Of a DNA stretch of 64,000 nucleotides, positions 45,681 through 52,908 are shown one piece after another. The DNA is from Pauljensenia sp018375675 (GTDB lineage Bacteria; Actinomycetota; Actinomycetes; Actinomycetales; Actinomycetaceae). The stretch covers positions 248,001 through 312,000 of the forward strand of contig JAPWAE010000002.1 in the NCBI GenBank assembly GCA_041432705.1. Reading direction: 5' to 3'. The notes beneath the pieces were generated by a model, which made no database searches, was not told the DNA's origin, and worked only from the letters and a program-made list of their open reading frames with translations. The stretch's first letter is position 1. Every line of letters starts with the position of its first letter. The position numbers were made by a program, and so were the translations under genes.

Positions 45681-45716
45681 GTGCGCCCCGCGTGTCGACA
45701 ATCACGCGGGGCGCAC
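45681..45716 (-). terminator. Hairpin terminator after the beta-helix lipoprotein
   Basis: A perfect 14-bp stem (GTGCGCCCCGCGTG and complement) with an eight-base loop, 13 bases past the stop at 45729. Confidence 0.8.
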
Positions 45717-45728
45717 TAGTGGGAAGCC

Positions 45729-47627
45729 TCAGCCCTGGGGTGCGGCCGGGGGCTGACCGCCCTGACCCGGACCGCCCGCCGGGGGCTGGCCACCCTGTCC
45801 CGGGCCGCCGGCCGGGGGCTGTCCGCCCATCCCCATGCCGCCCTGGCCGGCGGTCGCCTCTGTGGATGTGCCGTCGACGCTCACCGTGTAGGTGGAGCCG
45901 TTGGTCATGCCGGAGGTCGAGTAGATGACGTTTCCGAAGGCCTTGGGCGAGGTGTAGGTGCCCAGGACGGAGCCGGAGGAGTCCGTGATCGTCACGGTGG
46001 ATCCGGCGGATCCGGAGGCCGCGGCGGAGATCCAGCCCTGGCCGTCGGTCGTGGTCGGAGTCTCCACCATCTCGTTGGTAGCGAAGGCGATGACCGTGCC
46101 GCCCGTGATGCTCATGGCGCCGTTGGAATCCAGGGCGCCGTTCGCGCCGGAGGCCGGGCCGTAGACGGTCGTCGTGCCACCGCTGATGGTCAGCGAGCCG
46201 TTGGAGTCGAGGCCGTCGCCGTTCGCGTTGACGGTCACGGTGCCTCCGGTGATGGTGAGCTGCTCGCCAGTGTCCTCCATCGAGCCTCCGCCGTCAGCCA
46301 TGCCACCCGGGCCCATCTGCTGGGTGGTCGTGTCGGTGGTGGTCGCGGTGTCGGAGCTGGACTCGGCGGTAGCGGCCAGGCCGGCCTCGACGGTGATCGA
46401 GCCCGAGGCGTTGATGCCGTCGTCACTCGAGGTCAGGTCGACGGTGCCGTCGGAGATCGTAATGAGGCCACCCTCGAGGGCCTCGTTCGACTGCGTGACG
46501 GTCACGGTTGCGCCGTCCAGGACGGCCGCGACCTCGGTGTGCACGCCATCGTCGCCGGAGGCGGCGGTGATCGTGCCGGAGCTCAAGCGCAGGGCGCCAT
46601 TGGAGTGGATCGCGTCATCCCCGGCGTCGATGGTGGTCGTGCCGCCGTCGACGATGATGTAGGTCTGAGCCTTGATGCCCTTGGTCGAGCCCGTGGAGGG
46701 CTTGCCGGCCGAGGCGCCACCGCCCGAGGTGATCGACAGGGTGCCGCCGGTGACGATCGCGTCGGTGTACGCGTCGATGCCGTCGCCGCCCGAGGTCAGG
46801 GTGACGGTGCCGTCGACGATGGACACGTAGCCCTTGGTATCGTCATTGTCCTGGTCGGACTTGAGGGCGTCGCCGCCGGAGTTCACGGTGACGGTGCCGC
46901 CCGCAATCGTCAGGGAGTCCTTGCCGCGCAGGCCGTCATCCGAGGCGGTCGCGTTGATCGTGCCGCTCAGGACGTAGAGGTCGTCCTTGGAGGTGATCGC
47001 GTCCGAGGCGCCGGAGGTCACGTTGAGTGTGCCCGACCCGGTGATCGTCAGGTCCATGTCGGCGTAGATCGCGGCGTTCGCGTCCTCGGTGACGGTGTAG
47101 GTGCCGTCGGTGATCGTCGAGGCGCCCTCGAGAGACAGGACGAGGTCGTCACCGCTGGTCGCCTCGATCGCGGCGCCCGTCGAGGAGGTGATGGTCGCGT
47201 TGTCGAGAATCAGGATGACCCTGTCCTCAGCTCCCGCGGCCACGACGACCTTGCCGGTGAAGGAGCCGCTGAGCTTGTAGACGCCTGCCTTGGAGATGGT
47301 CAGCACGCCGTCGCTCACGCTCACGGCGTCGGACGAGGAGGTCGCGGTCGTTCCGCTGAGCGTCACGTCGACGGCGTCCGAGGCCTTCCAGTCGCTGTCC
47401 TCCACGTAGGAGGCCTTCGAGTTCGAGGCCAGGGCATCGGCCGCGGTGGGCGGCGCGGTCGTGTCGCCGTTGGTTCCGGAGGCCGCGACGGTCGCGGTGG
47501 CCGTGGTGGAGCCGGAGCCGGAGGAGGTCACGCCCGAGGCACCGCAGGCGCCCAGCGCCAGCGTTCCAACGAGGGCGATCGCGCCGATCGTCCGGGCGGG
47601 GGTCATGATCTTCTTCAGGGCTTTCAT
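45729..47627 (-). CDS. Lipoprotein with Cthe_2159-type (DUF4353) beta-helix
   Basis: A 632-aa surface lipoprotein. The signal sequence ends in the lipobox LGAC (Cys28). After a Ser/Thr linker come about fifteen repeated turns of the type ITISGGTVTVNSGGDAL and SSDDGINASG, typical of the Cthe_2159/DUF4353 right-handed beta-helix, a calcium-dependent binder of acidic polysaccharide. A Gly/Pro/Gln tail (GGQPPAGGPGQ x3) ends the protein. It lies downstream of a VTC polymerase and a DUF4956 gene, a recurring neighbourhood in bacteria that often also has CotH; no CotH is present here. Two 18-bp direct repeats lie 27-66 bases upstream of the start. Confidence 0.82.
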   Translation of the reverse strand: MKALKKIMTPARTIGAIALVGTLALGACGASGVTSSGSGSTTATATVAASGTNGDTTAPPTAADALASNSKASYVEDSDWKASDAVDVTLSGTTATSSSDAVSVSDGVLTISKAGVYKLSGSFTGKVVVAAGAEDRVILILDNATITSSTGAAIEATSGDDLVLSLEGASTITDGTYTVTEDANAAIYADMDLTITGSGTLNVTSGASDAITSKDDLYVLSGTINATASDDGLRGKDSLTIAGGTVTVNSGGDALKSDQDNDDTKGYVSIVDGTVTLTSGGDGIDAYTDAIVTGGTLSITSGGGASAGKPSTGSTKGIKAQTYIIVDGGTTTIDAGDDAIHSNGALRLSSGTITAASGDDGVHTEVAAVLDGATVTVTQSNEALEGGLITISDGTVDLTSSDDGINASGSITVEAGLAATAESSSDTATTTDTTTQQMGPGGMADGGGSMEDTGEQLTITGGTVTVNANGDGLDSNGSLTISGGTTTVYGPASGANGALDSNGAMSITGGTVIAFATNEMVETPTTTDGQGWISAAASGSAGSTVTITDSSGSVLGTYTSPKAFGNVIYSTSGMTNGSTYTVSVDGTSTEATAGQGGMGMGGQPPAGGPGQGGQPPAGGPGQGGQPPAAPQG

Positions 47628-47653
47628 TGATTCGTCTCTTTCGTGCAGTTAAA

Positions 47654-47693
47654 GCTTGTGTTTCTTATGCTCAGCGCTTGCGTTTCGTGTGCT
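47654..47693. promoter_or_regulatory. Direct-repeat operator candidate upstream of the beta-helix lipoprotein
   Basis: Two copies of GCTTGYGTTTCKTRTGCT (47654-47671 and 47676-47693) are spaced 22 bases start to start, about two helical turns, between the VTC and lipoprotein genes. Tandem sites on one face of the helix are typical of OmpR-family response regulators. Confidence 0.45.
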
Positions 47694-47724
47694 ATCGAAA
47701 CCACGGGCGCCGGTGTTAGGTCTG

Positions 47725-48546
47725 TCAGGCCGCCATCGCGAGGGGCACGTCGTGCGCGATCTCGGGGACCTGCACATATTCGTGAAAGTAGCGGTCGAGC
47801 GTGCGGTGCCACTTGTTCGCCGGCAGGTGGTGCATGGCGGCCATCGCAGTCCCGTACTTGGAGATCTTCACGGGTCGCACGCCACCCTCCCACAGGAGGT
47901 GGTCCACCACGGATGGGGTCGCACCCGACTTCGTTTCGATGATGACCAGGTCGGGGCGAGCGACCTCGGTGCCGTCCGTGCGCAGCGAGCGCCATGACAG
48001 GTTCGTGTCCACCGTCGCGCGTCCCACGCCACCGGGCAGGAGCAGGGTGTTGCGCTCGTAGGATCCAGCCAGGACCGGCTCGAGGGCAGGCACCAGGTGG
48101 CCGTAGCCCGTCTTCTCAACCTTGCCGGCCACCCACTGGCGGCGCTCACCCGCGAGAGGAGCCCCGGCCTCGTCCCAAGAGATCGGCATGCGCTTCTTGA
48201 CGGTCACGCCGCGCGGGCCGCGGGTCTTGACCTCCAGGAACGAGGCCTTGGACGAGAGGTAGGAGCGGGTGCGGACCTTGAAGCGGCGGCGGCGCTTGAG
48301 CGCAGTCAGCAGGTACGAATCCATGTCGGGGGTGTCGTAGTAGGTGGAGGCGTAGCCCTGGGACACCTGGCCGTCGATGTTCAGGACCAACACATCCTCA
48401 GGGAGGTGGCTCAGAATCGCCGAGGCCGTGGCGGCGTCCAGCGCGTACTTGCGGTCCACTCGGGTCAGCATCGCCGCGCGCTTATTCAGTTCATCGAGGC
48501 CGATCGAGTCTAGGTCGGCAAGAATCGAGTTCAGGGTGGCGTTCAT
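47725..48546 (-). CDS. VTC-domain polyphosphate polymerase-like protein
   Basis: A 273-aa VTC-domain (CYTH superfamily) protein. Family features include the DRKYALD start of the tunnel fold near residue 31, STYYDTPDM, the basic strands KRRRRFKVRTRSY and FLEVKTRGPRGVTVKKR, and a late VIIETKSG acid strand. These Arg/Lys/Glu residues line the tunnel that holds polyphosphate in yeast Vtc4. Polyphosphate synthesis here is inferred. AAGGACACGACTC precedes the ATG at 48546. It lies between a DUF4956 membrane protein and a beta-helix lipoprotein on the same strand. The 11-bp repeats at 49204 may tie the cluster to phosphate. Confidence 0.85.
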   Translation of the reverse strand: MNATLNSILADLDSIGLDELNKRAAMLTRVDRKYALDAATASAILSHLPEDVLVLNIDGQVSQGYASTYYDTPDMDSYLLTALKRRRRFKVRTRSYLSSKASFLEVKTRGPRGVTVKKRMPISWDEAGAPLAGERRQWVAGKVEKTGYGHLVPALEPVLAGSYERNTLLLPGGVGRATVDTNLSWRSLRTDGTEVARPDLVIIETKSGATPSVVDHLLWEGGVRPVKISKYGTAMAAMHHLPANKWHRTLDRYFHEYVQVPEIAHDVPLAMAA

Positions 48547-48619
48547 GAGTCGTGTCCTTGGTGGTGGTCTGCGGGGTGTTGGCTGGTGGGCTGGCGGGCC
48601 GGCGGGTCAGGCCGGCGGG

Positions 48620-49162
48620 TCAGGCGACCTTCGAGCGAACGTCCACGAGAGTCAGGTCGTTCACGAGGTCAAGCTTGACGACGCTGACCGAGGCGACGGA
48701 CGCGCCCAGGCGCTGCTCAAGGGCCGCCTTCAGCTCCGCCGGGTCGGCGATCGCGCGGTCCAGCTGGACGGTCTGCGACGTGTAGCGGCCGAAGACCAGC
48801 TTCGAGTCACCGAAGGCCAGGGCCACGAGGATCAGGGCGATCAGTCCTCCCAGCAGCGGGGTCACCGCCGAGGACATGCCCGTCAGGAGGCCGAGAGCCA
48901 GCGAGGCGAAGTAGTAGGCGATTTCCGTCTGCGAGATCTGGTCGGACCTCAGTCGGATAATCGAGAGAACACCGAAGAGGCCGAGGCCAAGGCCCGCACT
49001 CACAGTCGAGTTCGCGAGGATGATCGTGACGGCGAGGACGCCGACATTCACTCCGAGGAACGCTGCGACCAGGTCAGCGCGGCGGTGCCGTGGGAAGTAC
49101 AGGCCGAACACGAGGGCGGCCATGGCAACCAGGTCAATGGCGATCAGAATCAGGGCGGTCAT
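48620..49162 (-). CDS. DUF4956 membrane protein
   Basis: A 180-aa protein with four hydrophobic helices (about 3-20, 30-50, 75-95, 100-120) and a soluble C-terminal domain of about 60 residues (QLDRAIADPAELKAALEQRL). It fits DUF4956, including the GLGLFGVLSIIRLRSDQI loop. This family nearly always accompanies VTC-domain proteins, and a role as membrane partner of the polymerase is inferred. AAAGGAGACACCA fixes the ATG at 49162. It is the first gene of the cluster. A perfect 13-bp tandem duplication (CCGGCGGGTCAGG) spans its stop codon. Confidence 0.82.
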   Translation of the reverse strand: MTALILIAIDLVAMAALVFGLYFPRHRRADLVAAFLGVNVGVLAVTIILANSTVSAGLGLGLFGVLSIIRLRSDQISQTEIAYYFASLALGLLTGMSSAVTPLLGGLIALILVALAFGDSKLVFGRYTSQTVQLDRAIADPAELKAALEQRLGASVASVSVVKLDLVNDLTLVDVRSKVA

Positions 49163-49203
49163 TGGTGTCTCCTTTTGTCGATGCACCAATTTCCCCACTC
49201 GAC

Positions 49204-49223
49204 CCTATGAAGAACCTATGAAG
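49204..49223 (-). promoter_or_regulatory. PHO-box-like 11-bp direct repeats
   Basis: On the minus strand CTTCATAGG occurs twice with an 11-base period, 42-61 bases upstream of the DUF4956 start, where a -35 region would be. Actinobacterial PhoP boxes are 11-base direct repeats with a TTCAY core, so phosphate control of the VTC cluster is plausible. Confidence 0.45.
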
Positions 49224-49404
49224 CTCTCATATTTCTCATACGACTTTTGGGAGTGTTGCTGTAAAGCTGTGAACGATGGTGGCTGGGTGGGCGTTTTTCA
49301 TCGGTCCGGGCTGCTTTGTGTGCCCGTGGGCGGCGGCCCGCCCGCGAGCCGTCCGCGCTGCGAGCTGCGCTCGGCGCGTCGTCTCGAAGCCCGGCCAGGC
49401 CCCG

Positions 49405-49477
49405 CCACCGCCCACGGGCACCGCAGCCAGGCCCACCGGCCCCTCCACCGCCCACGGGCACCGCAGCCAGGCCCACC
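49405..49477. repeat. Perfect 33-bp direct repeat
   Basis: Two identical 33-bp units (49405-49437 and 49445-49477) start with CCACCGCCCACGGGC, with a 40-base period. An inverted partial copy (CCCGTGGGCGGCGG) lies near 49323, so the region can also fold back. It lies in an 840-bp gap with no supported gene. Confidence 0.75.
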
Positions 49478-49571
49478 CCACCTCCGAGTCCTCGCACGCC
49501 AAGCCCCTACTGGGACTCCGTCGCTCGCCCCCAGCCCTCACGCCCCTCATTCCTGAACCCACACGCAATTT

Positions 49572-49674
49572 CGCATGCAATTCCCCCGACACTACTTCAA
49601 ACCTTGAATTGAGATCGTTGGAATTGCAACGTTTTCAGACTTTATTGAAACTTCTCCCAATCGAATTGCATGCG
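49572..49674. repeat. 104-bp-type element with terminal inverted repeats, copy B
   Basis: CGCATGCAATTC (49572-49583) and its complement (49663-49674) bound the element. CAACGTT lies at offset 55 exactly as in copy A at 43424. CTTCAA-ACC-TTGAA forms a mini-hairpin inside. The interior is otherwise diverged from copy A, so the arms and CAACGTT appear to be under constraint. Confidence 0.65.
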
Positions 49675-49717
49675 ACTTTTCGGGGGCAGACTCGCAACAC
49701 CCGCCAACCACCTCGCC

Positions 49718-49924
49718 TGAAACCGATGACACCAATGCGGGTGGATCACTGCCACGAAATGAAACCACCAGCACCTCTGCGAGCTCCTCGCCGCACACGT
49801 TTGAAACCGCTGACACCTCTGCTCGCACAAAAGAGCCAATTTCAGGCCATTTTCCGCCCGCAAAGGTGTCACGGGTTTCACGCACCCCTCGCCAAGCACC
49901 CGCAAAGGCGCTGCCGGTTTCACC
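49718..49924. repeat. 42-bp periodic array: three forward, two inverted units
   Basis: Units of about 22 bp, consensus TGAAACC(N)4-5 followed by ACACCTCTGC, begin at 49718, 49760 and 49802, exactly 42 bases apart. Two inverted units have their TGAAACC ends at 49880 and 49922, again 42 bases apart. The bases between units are not conserved. This could be a protein-binding array, a structured RNA, or the remains of a repeat-coding gene. Confidence 0.65.
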
Positions 49925-50002
49925 CTCGCCGGACGCTACGCCCACAGCCCAAACCTCGCGTGGCGTGCGCACACGCCACAAGGCCGGTGGCACACTGGCC
50001 AC

Positions 50003-50911
50003 ATGACTGACACCCCCACTCCCCGAGCCCGCACGAACGAGCCGACCCAGGCCTCGTCCCTCCCATCCCTGGCAATCACCGGCGCGTCCGGGAACGTCGG
50101 TGGCACCGCCGCCCGACTGCTCGCCGAGCGCGGCCTGCCCCTGCGCCTGCTCGCGAACACGCCGTCGCGCGCGCCCGAGCTGCCGGGTGCCATCGCGGTG
50201 AAGTGCTCCTACGAGGACACCCTCACGACACGCGTCGCGCTGAAAGGCGTTGACGTCCTCTTCATGGTGTCCGCGCCCGAGAGCGAAGACCGCCTAGACA
50301 AGCACATCGCTTTTGTCGACGCAGCCGCGGCCTCCGGGGTGCGCCACATCGTGTACTTATCGTTCATGAACGCGGCGCCGGACTCGACGTTTACGCTGGC
50401 GCGCACGCACTTCCACACGGAGGAGCGCATCAAGGCGTCGGGCATGACGTACACGTTCTTGCGCGATAACTTCTACGCTGACTTTTTCGTGGAGCTGCCG
50501 GATGAGGAGGGCCGCATCCTCGGGCCCGCGGGCGACGGGCGCGTGGGCGTGGTCGCGCGCGAGGACGCGGGGCGCGTGGCCGCCGGCGTCCTGGTGGATC
50601 CGGGGCGTTACGAGAATCAGACTCTCGACGTGACGGGCCCCGAGGCCCTCACCCTCGACGAGATCGCCGCAATTCTCACCCGCGTGCAAGGTCGGCCCGT
50701 CACCTACGTGCGCGAAACCGTCGAGGAGGCGTACGCGTCGCGCAAGAAGTGGCCGGCCGCCCAGTGGGAGTACGACTCGTGGGTGTCGACCTACACGTCG
50801 ATCGCGCGCGGCGAGATGGACGTCGTCTCCACGACCGTGCGCGACGTGACGGGCCGCGACCCACTCACCTTCGAGGAGGTCGCCCGCGCGGCGCTCGCGT
50901 CGCGCCGCTGA
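50003..50911 (+). CDS. NmrA-type NAD(P)-binding oxidoreductase
   Basis: A 302-aa atypical short-chain dehydrogenase. The nucleotide-binding motif ITGASGNVGGTAARLL lies near residue 26. LFMVSAPESED and IVYLSFMNAAPDS follow, and the catalytic Tyr-Lys pair of classical SDRs is absent, as in NmrA/YtfG-like quinone or redox-sensing members. The C-terminal part (LTLDEIAAILTRVQGRPVTYV) is the usual substrate-side lobe. The exact reaction is unknown. The N-terminal 25 residues are an unstructured extension. Its last 60 bp are duplicated in degenerate form at 52117-52177, which makes this gene the left boundary of a duplicated toxin-immunity cassette. Confidence 0.85.
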   Translation: MTDTPTPRARTNEPTQASSLPSLAITGASGNVGGTAARLLAERGLPLRLLANTPSRAPELPGAIAVKCSYEDTLTTRVALKGVDVLFMVSAPESEDRLDKHIAFVDAAAASGVRHIVYLSFMNAAPDSTFTLARTHFHTEERIKASGMTYTFLRDNFYADFFVELPDEEGRILGPAGDGRVGVVAREDAGRVAAGVLVDPGRYENQTLDVTGPEALTLDEIAAILTRVQGRPVTYVRETVEEAYASRKKWPAAQWEYDSWVSTYTSIARGEMDVVSTTVRDVTGRDPLTFEEVARAALASRR

Positions 50912-51016
50912 CCGTCGCGGTTGAGGCTTGGTGGGCCCCGGTTTCGCTTCTCTTCTCAGGGATGAGGCCGGGGCTGCCTCATGCGCACAGGCTTGCTGCC
51001 TCCGTCACACTCCTGG

Positions 51017-51022
51017 TAGCGT
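51017..51022 (+). promoter_or_regulatory. -10 element of unit 1 (leaderless)
   Basis: TAGCGT ends six bases before the ATG at 51029. The upstream region (TGCCTCATG, CACAGGCTTGCT) is shared with the unit-2 promoter at 52310, showing that promoter and cassette were duplicated together. Confidence 0.55.
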
Positions 51023-51028
51023 CGGATC

Positions 51029-51091
51029 ATGAACAACGAGCCTTTCTGCACTCTTCGGAGGCAACACACCCGCGCCCAGGCGTGGTGGTAA
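51029..51091 (+). CDS. 20-codon scar ORF: cassette first-gene start joined to effector tail
   Basis: MNNEPF...AQAWW is a 20-aa frame. Its first codons occupy the place of the SAV_915-like start in unit 2 (same promoter, same -10 spacing). Its final Trp-Trp-stop and the following two bases before ATGGCTCG match the end of the effector gene (GLGW-stop, CC, ATGGCTCG at 54084-54100). It therefore looks like a deletion junction that removed three genes and left only the membrane-protein gene. It may be translated as a leader for that gene. Whether the peptide has any function is unknown. Confidence 0.5.
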   Translation: MNNEPFCTLRRQHTRAQAWW

Positions 51092-51093
51092 CT

Positions 51094-51990
51094 ATGGCTC
51101 GATCGCGACGTCGGGGGATCGGCGGATTCCTCTCCAGCATCTTTTCCAATCGCACCGAGTCACTCGTGGGTGAAGACAGATGGCGGCGCAACGAGTGGAA
51201 ACGTGCACTAGTTGCGACCGTCATCGTCACTCTCGGGATAGCGATCGTTGAAGGAATCTATCGACTGACACACTATGGCGATTTCCGTTTCGCTGTCTAT
51301 CTGGCTTCAATTCCGGTAGTAGCTGGAGTGCCTCAGGTGACATGCGACTCGATAGTTCCCTATCTGCGTTCCCATGTTCGATTCGTCAACGGCCACGTTG
51401 TCATACGAGGTGAGCGTCTCACCAATATTGGACACCTCGTTAGCTACGCGATCCTCTGCATGACCGTCGTAGGAGCACTCGTGCTCGGTTTCTTAACGCA
51501 CGCCTTCAAGACAACTATCGGTATTGCGGTGGTAGCAGCATTTTTTGCCTATCATCTCGTTTCTGAGAATCCAATGGAAGACCTGAAAAACACCGTCAAG
51601 GATCGTTCAATGACGGTGTTATCCCCAGATAGCATCGACTTTCACATGGCCCCTCATCTCTCGATCCATAAGTATCTGGAATCCGCCTCTGACGGATGCG
51701 GCAGCGACGCCTCCTTCCGGTGGGATCAGAACGTGCGAATATTTGACATCGACACCGACAGGCATCATGTTGATCTCTTCGCTGACCCCGACACGTATGA
51801 CGGTCCATGGGGCTTGTGCTGCCGGACAATCGGCATCCCCTTCACCGGCCTCGACGCGCTCATCCGGCACTTCAACGAGCACCCCGAGGACCGTCCACTC
51901 CTGGCCACACCGCAGGGCGTCGACCTCGTCAACGACATCCTCGCCGAGGCCCGCGCAGCACTCACAACCCCACAAAGGAAACACGCGTGA
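51094..51990 (+). CDS. Four-helix membrane protein, putative orphan immunity (paralogue A)
   Basis: A 298-aa membrane protein. A basic N-terminus (MARSRRRG) is followed by four hydrophobic helices at about 42-62, 68-88, 108-130 and 132-152, then a cytoplasmic domain. The last 45 residues (GIPFTGLDAL-RHFNEHPEDRP-LLATPQGVDLVNDIL) are almost identical to paralogue B at 54095, while the helices share topology but little sequence. In unit 2 the homologue sits directly behind a putative pore-forming effector. This lone copy is therefore best read as an orphan immunity gene, kept after loss of its toxin. No known domain is recognised. Confidence 0.6.
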   Translation: MARSRRRGIGGFLSSIFSNRTESLVGEDRWRRNEWKRALVATVIVTLGIAIVEGIYRLTHYGDFRFAVYLASIPVVAGVPQVTCDSIVPYLRSHVRFVNGHVVIRGERLTNIGHLVSYAILCMTVVGALVLGFLTHAFKTTIGIAVVAAFFAYHLVSENPMEDLKNTVKDRSMTVLSPDSIDFHMAPHLSIHKYLESASDGCGSDASFRWDQNVRIFDIDTDRHHVDLFADPDTYDGPWGLCCRTIGIPFTGLDALIRHFNEHPEDRPLLATPQGVDLVNDILAEARAALTTPQRKHA

Positions 51991-52127
51991 GCACGCGGAA
52001 ACAAGCCTCAGCACCTTCCAATCTACCCGGCACACTCACCCGAATGCCCCTCAACAACCGGGAGCACTCAGAACAACCCTCTCAAAACAAACGGTCCGAA
52101 AACCCAGACCAGACCAGCGCGACGTGA
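51987..52127 (+). pseudogene. Broken copy of the small tail protein gene
   Basis: A GTG overlapping the previous stop (GTGA) opens a 46-codon frame starting VSTRKQ, parallel to MSTKKR of the intact 49-aa gene at 54940. Homology stops after about six codons. The remaining sequence has no membrane segment and no LPLEYR tail, so this copy has been truncated by recombination. Confidence 0.5.
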
Positions 52128-52177
52128 CGGGCCACAACGCGCTCACATTCGCGGAGGTCGCCCAGGCGGCGCTCGCC
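52117..52177 (+). pseudogene. Duplicated 3' fragment of the NmrA-type oxidoreductase gene
   Basis: Sixty bases aligned with 50838-50898 (GCGCGACGTGACGGGCC, then GAGGTCGCCC and GGCGGCGCTCGCC) with scattered substitutions and no start codon. It marks the border between two duplicated cassette units and shows that the duplication began inside the oxidoreductase gene. Confidence 0.75.
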
Positions 52178-52309
52178 CTGGTCTGCTGGCTATCTTCGGT
52201 TGTGGCTTCGTTGGGAAGCCGCGTTTCATCGACAAGGTCGGGTCTGCCTCATGCACACAGGCTTGCTAGCTCCTTTCACCTGTACTTGCGTCCCCGATCA
52301 CACGACTGC

Positions 52310-52315
52310 TAGCGT
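52310..52315 (+). promoter_or_regulatory. -10 element of unit 2 (leaderless)
   Basis: TAGCGT, six bases before the ATG at 52322, in the same setting as the unit-1 promoter. It probably drives all five genes to 55089. Confidence 0.55.
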
Positions 52316-52321
52316 CAAGTC

Positions 52322-52618
52322 ATGGAACACATGTCTATCAACACGCATCCGGAGATCGTGCCTCCGGTCCTGTATGTGCCAGTCGATGAGCGAGCCGATG
52401 GGGAGCTCGGTTTTTCGCTCGCCCACATGTTCGATCAAACGACTGTACTTTTGGCATACACGTCTCTCGACCGACTCCTTGATGGGTTGGGCGAAACACA
52501 ACGATGGGGTGTCCTAGAGACAAAACGACTTCCAGAGGTTCAGGAACAAACCAATTTCGACAAAATTGAAATTGACCGCTACATCGAACCCGATGCTCGC
52601 GAACGGAAAGCTCAATGA
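52322..52618 (+). CDS. SAV_915/SseB-like small protein
   Basis: A 98-aa soluble protein. The VLYVPVDERADGELGFSL strand and TVLLAYTSLDRLLDGLG segment resemble the SAV_915 group of SseB-like proteins, which in actinobacteria often sit beside type VII secretion substrates. Its function is unknown. It is the first gene of the cassette, on a probable leaderless mRNA, and its stop overlaps the next start as ATGA. It is less GC-rich than the flanking genome. Confidence 0.5.
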   Translation: MEHMSINTHPEIVPPVLYVPVDERADGELGFSLAHMFDQTTVLLAYTSLDRLLDGLGETQRWGVLETKRLPEVQEQTNFDKIEIDRYIEPDARERKAQ

Positions 52619-52908
52619 CCGCCGACCTGGTTATCACCGAAGACATGCTTCTCCAAATGGCGAAAACATACGAGCGGCTGGAAGAGTCAATAAGAGATCT
52701 ACCTAAAGAATTACCACTTGAGGTTGATGCCGGAATTGCAACGGCAATAATTTTGGATATGCTCGGCGTTCTCGACTATTCGGGAACAGCATTTGCCCAG
52801 AACTGCAATATATGCTCTACCAACCTACGAACACTAGTCAATCAACATAAAGAAAACGAGGAAGAAGTTACACAGCAGCTAAAGGCACTAAAGGAGCAGA
52901 TGAAATAA
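52615..52908 (+). CDS. Small helical partner protein, WXG100-like fold
   Basis: A 97-aa, mostly helical, acidic protein (MTADLVITEDMLLQMAKTYE start, KENEEEVTQQLKALKEQ end). The size and two-helix pattern fit the small partners of type VII secretion effectors (EspC or Lap type), but there is no Trp-x-Gly turn. It overlaps both neighbours (ATGA before, TAATG after), which implies tight stoichiometric expression with the effector. The gene is AT-rich for this genome. Confidence 0.5.
   Translation: MTADLVITEDMLLQMAKTYERLEESIRDLPKELPLEVDAGIATAIILDMLGVLDYSGTAFAQNCNICSTNLRTLVNQHKENEEEVTQQLKALKEQMK

Noticed and set aside
49276..50010. 244-codon plus-strand frame, and overlapping minus frames, through the gap before the NmrA-type gene
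   Set aside because: It runs through a 33-bp direct repeat, the 104-bp element and the inverted 42-bp array. No ribosome binding site and Pro/Arg-rich low complexity. Coding is not excluded, but the inverted units argue against it.
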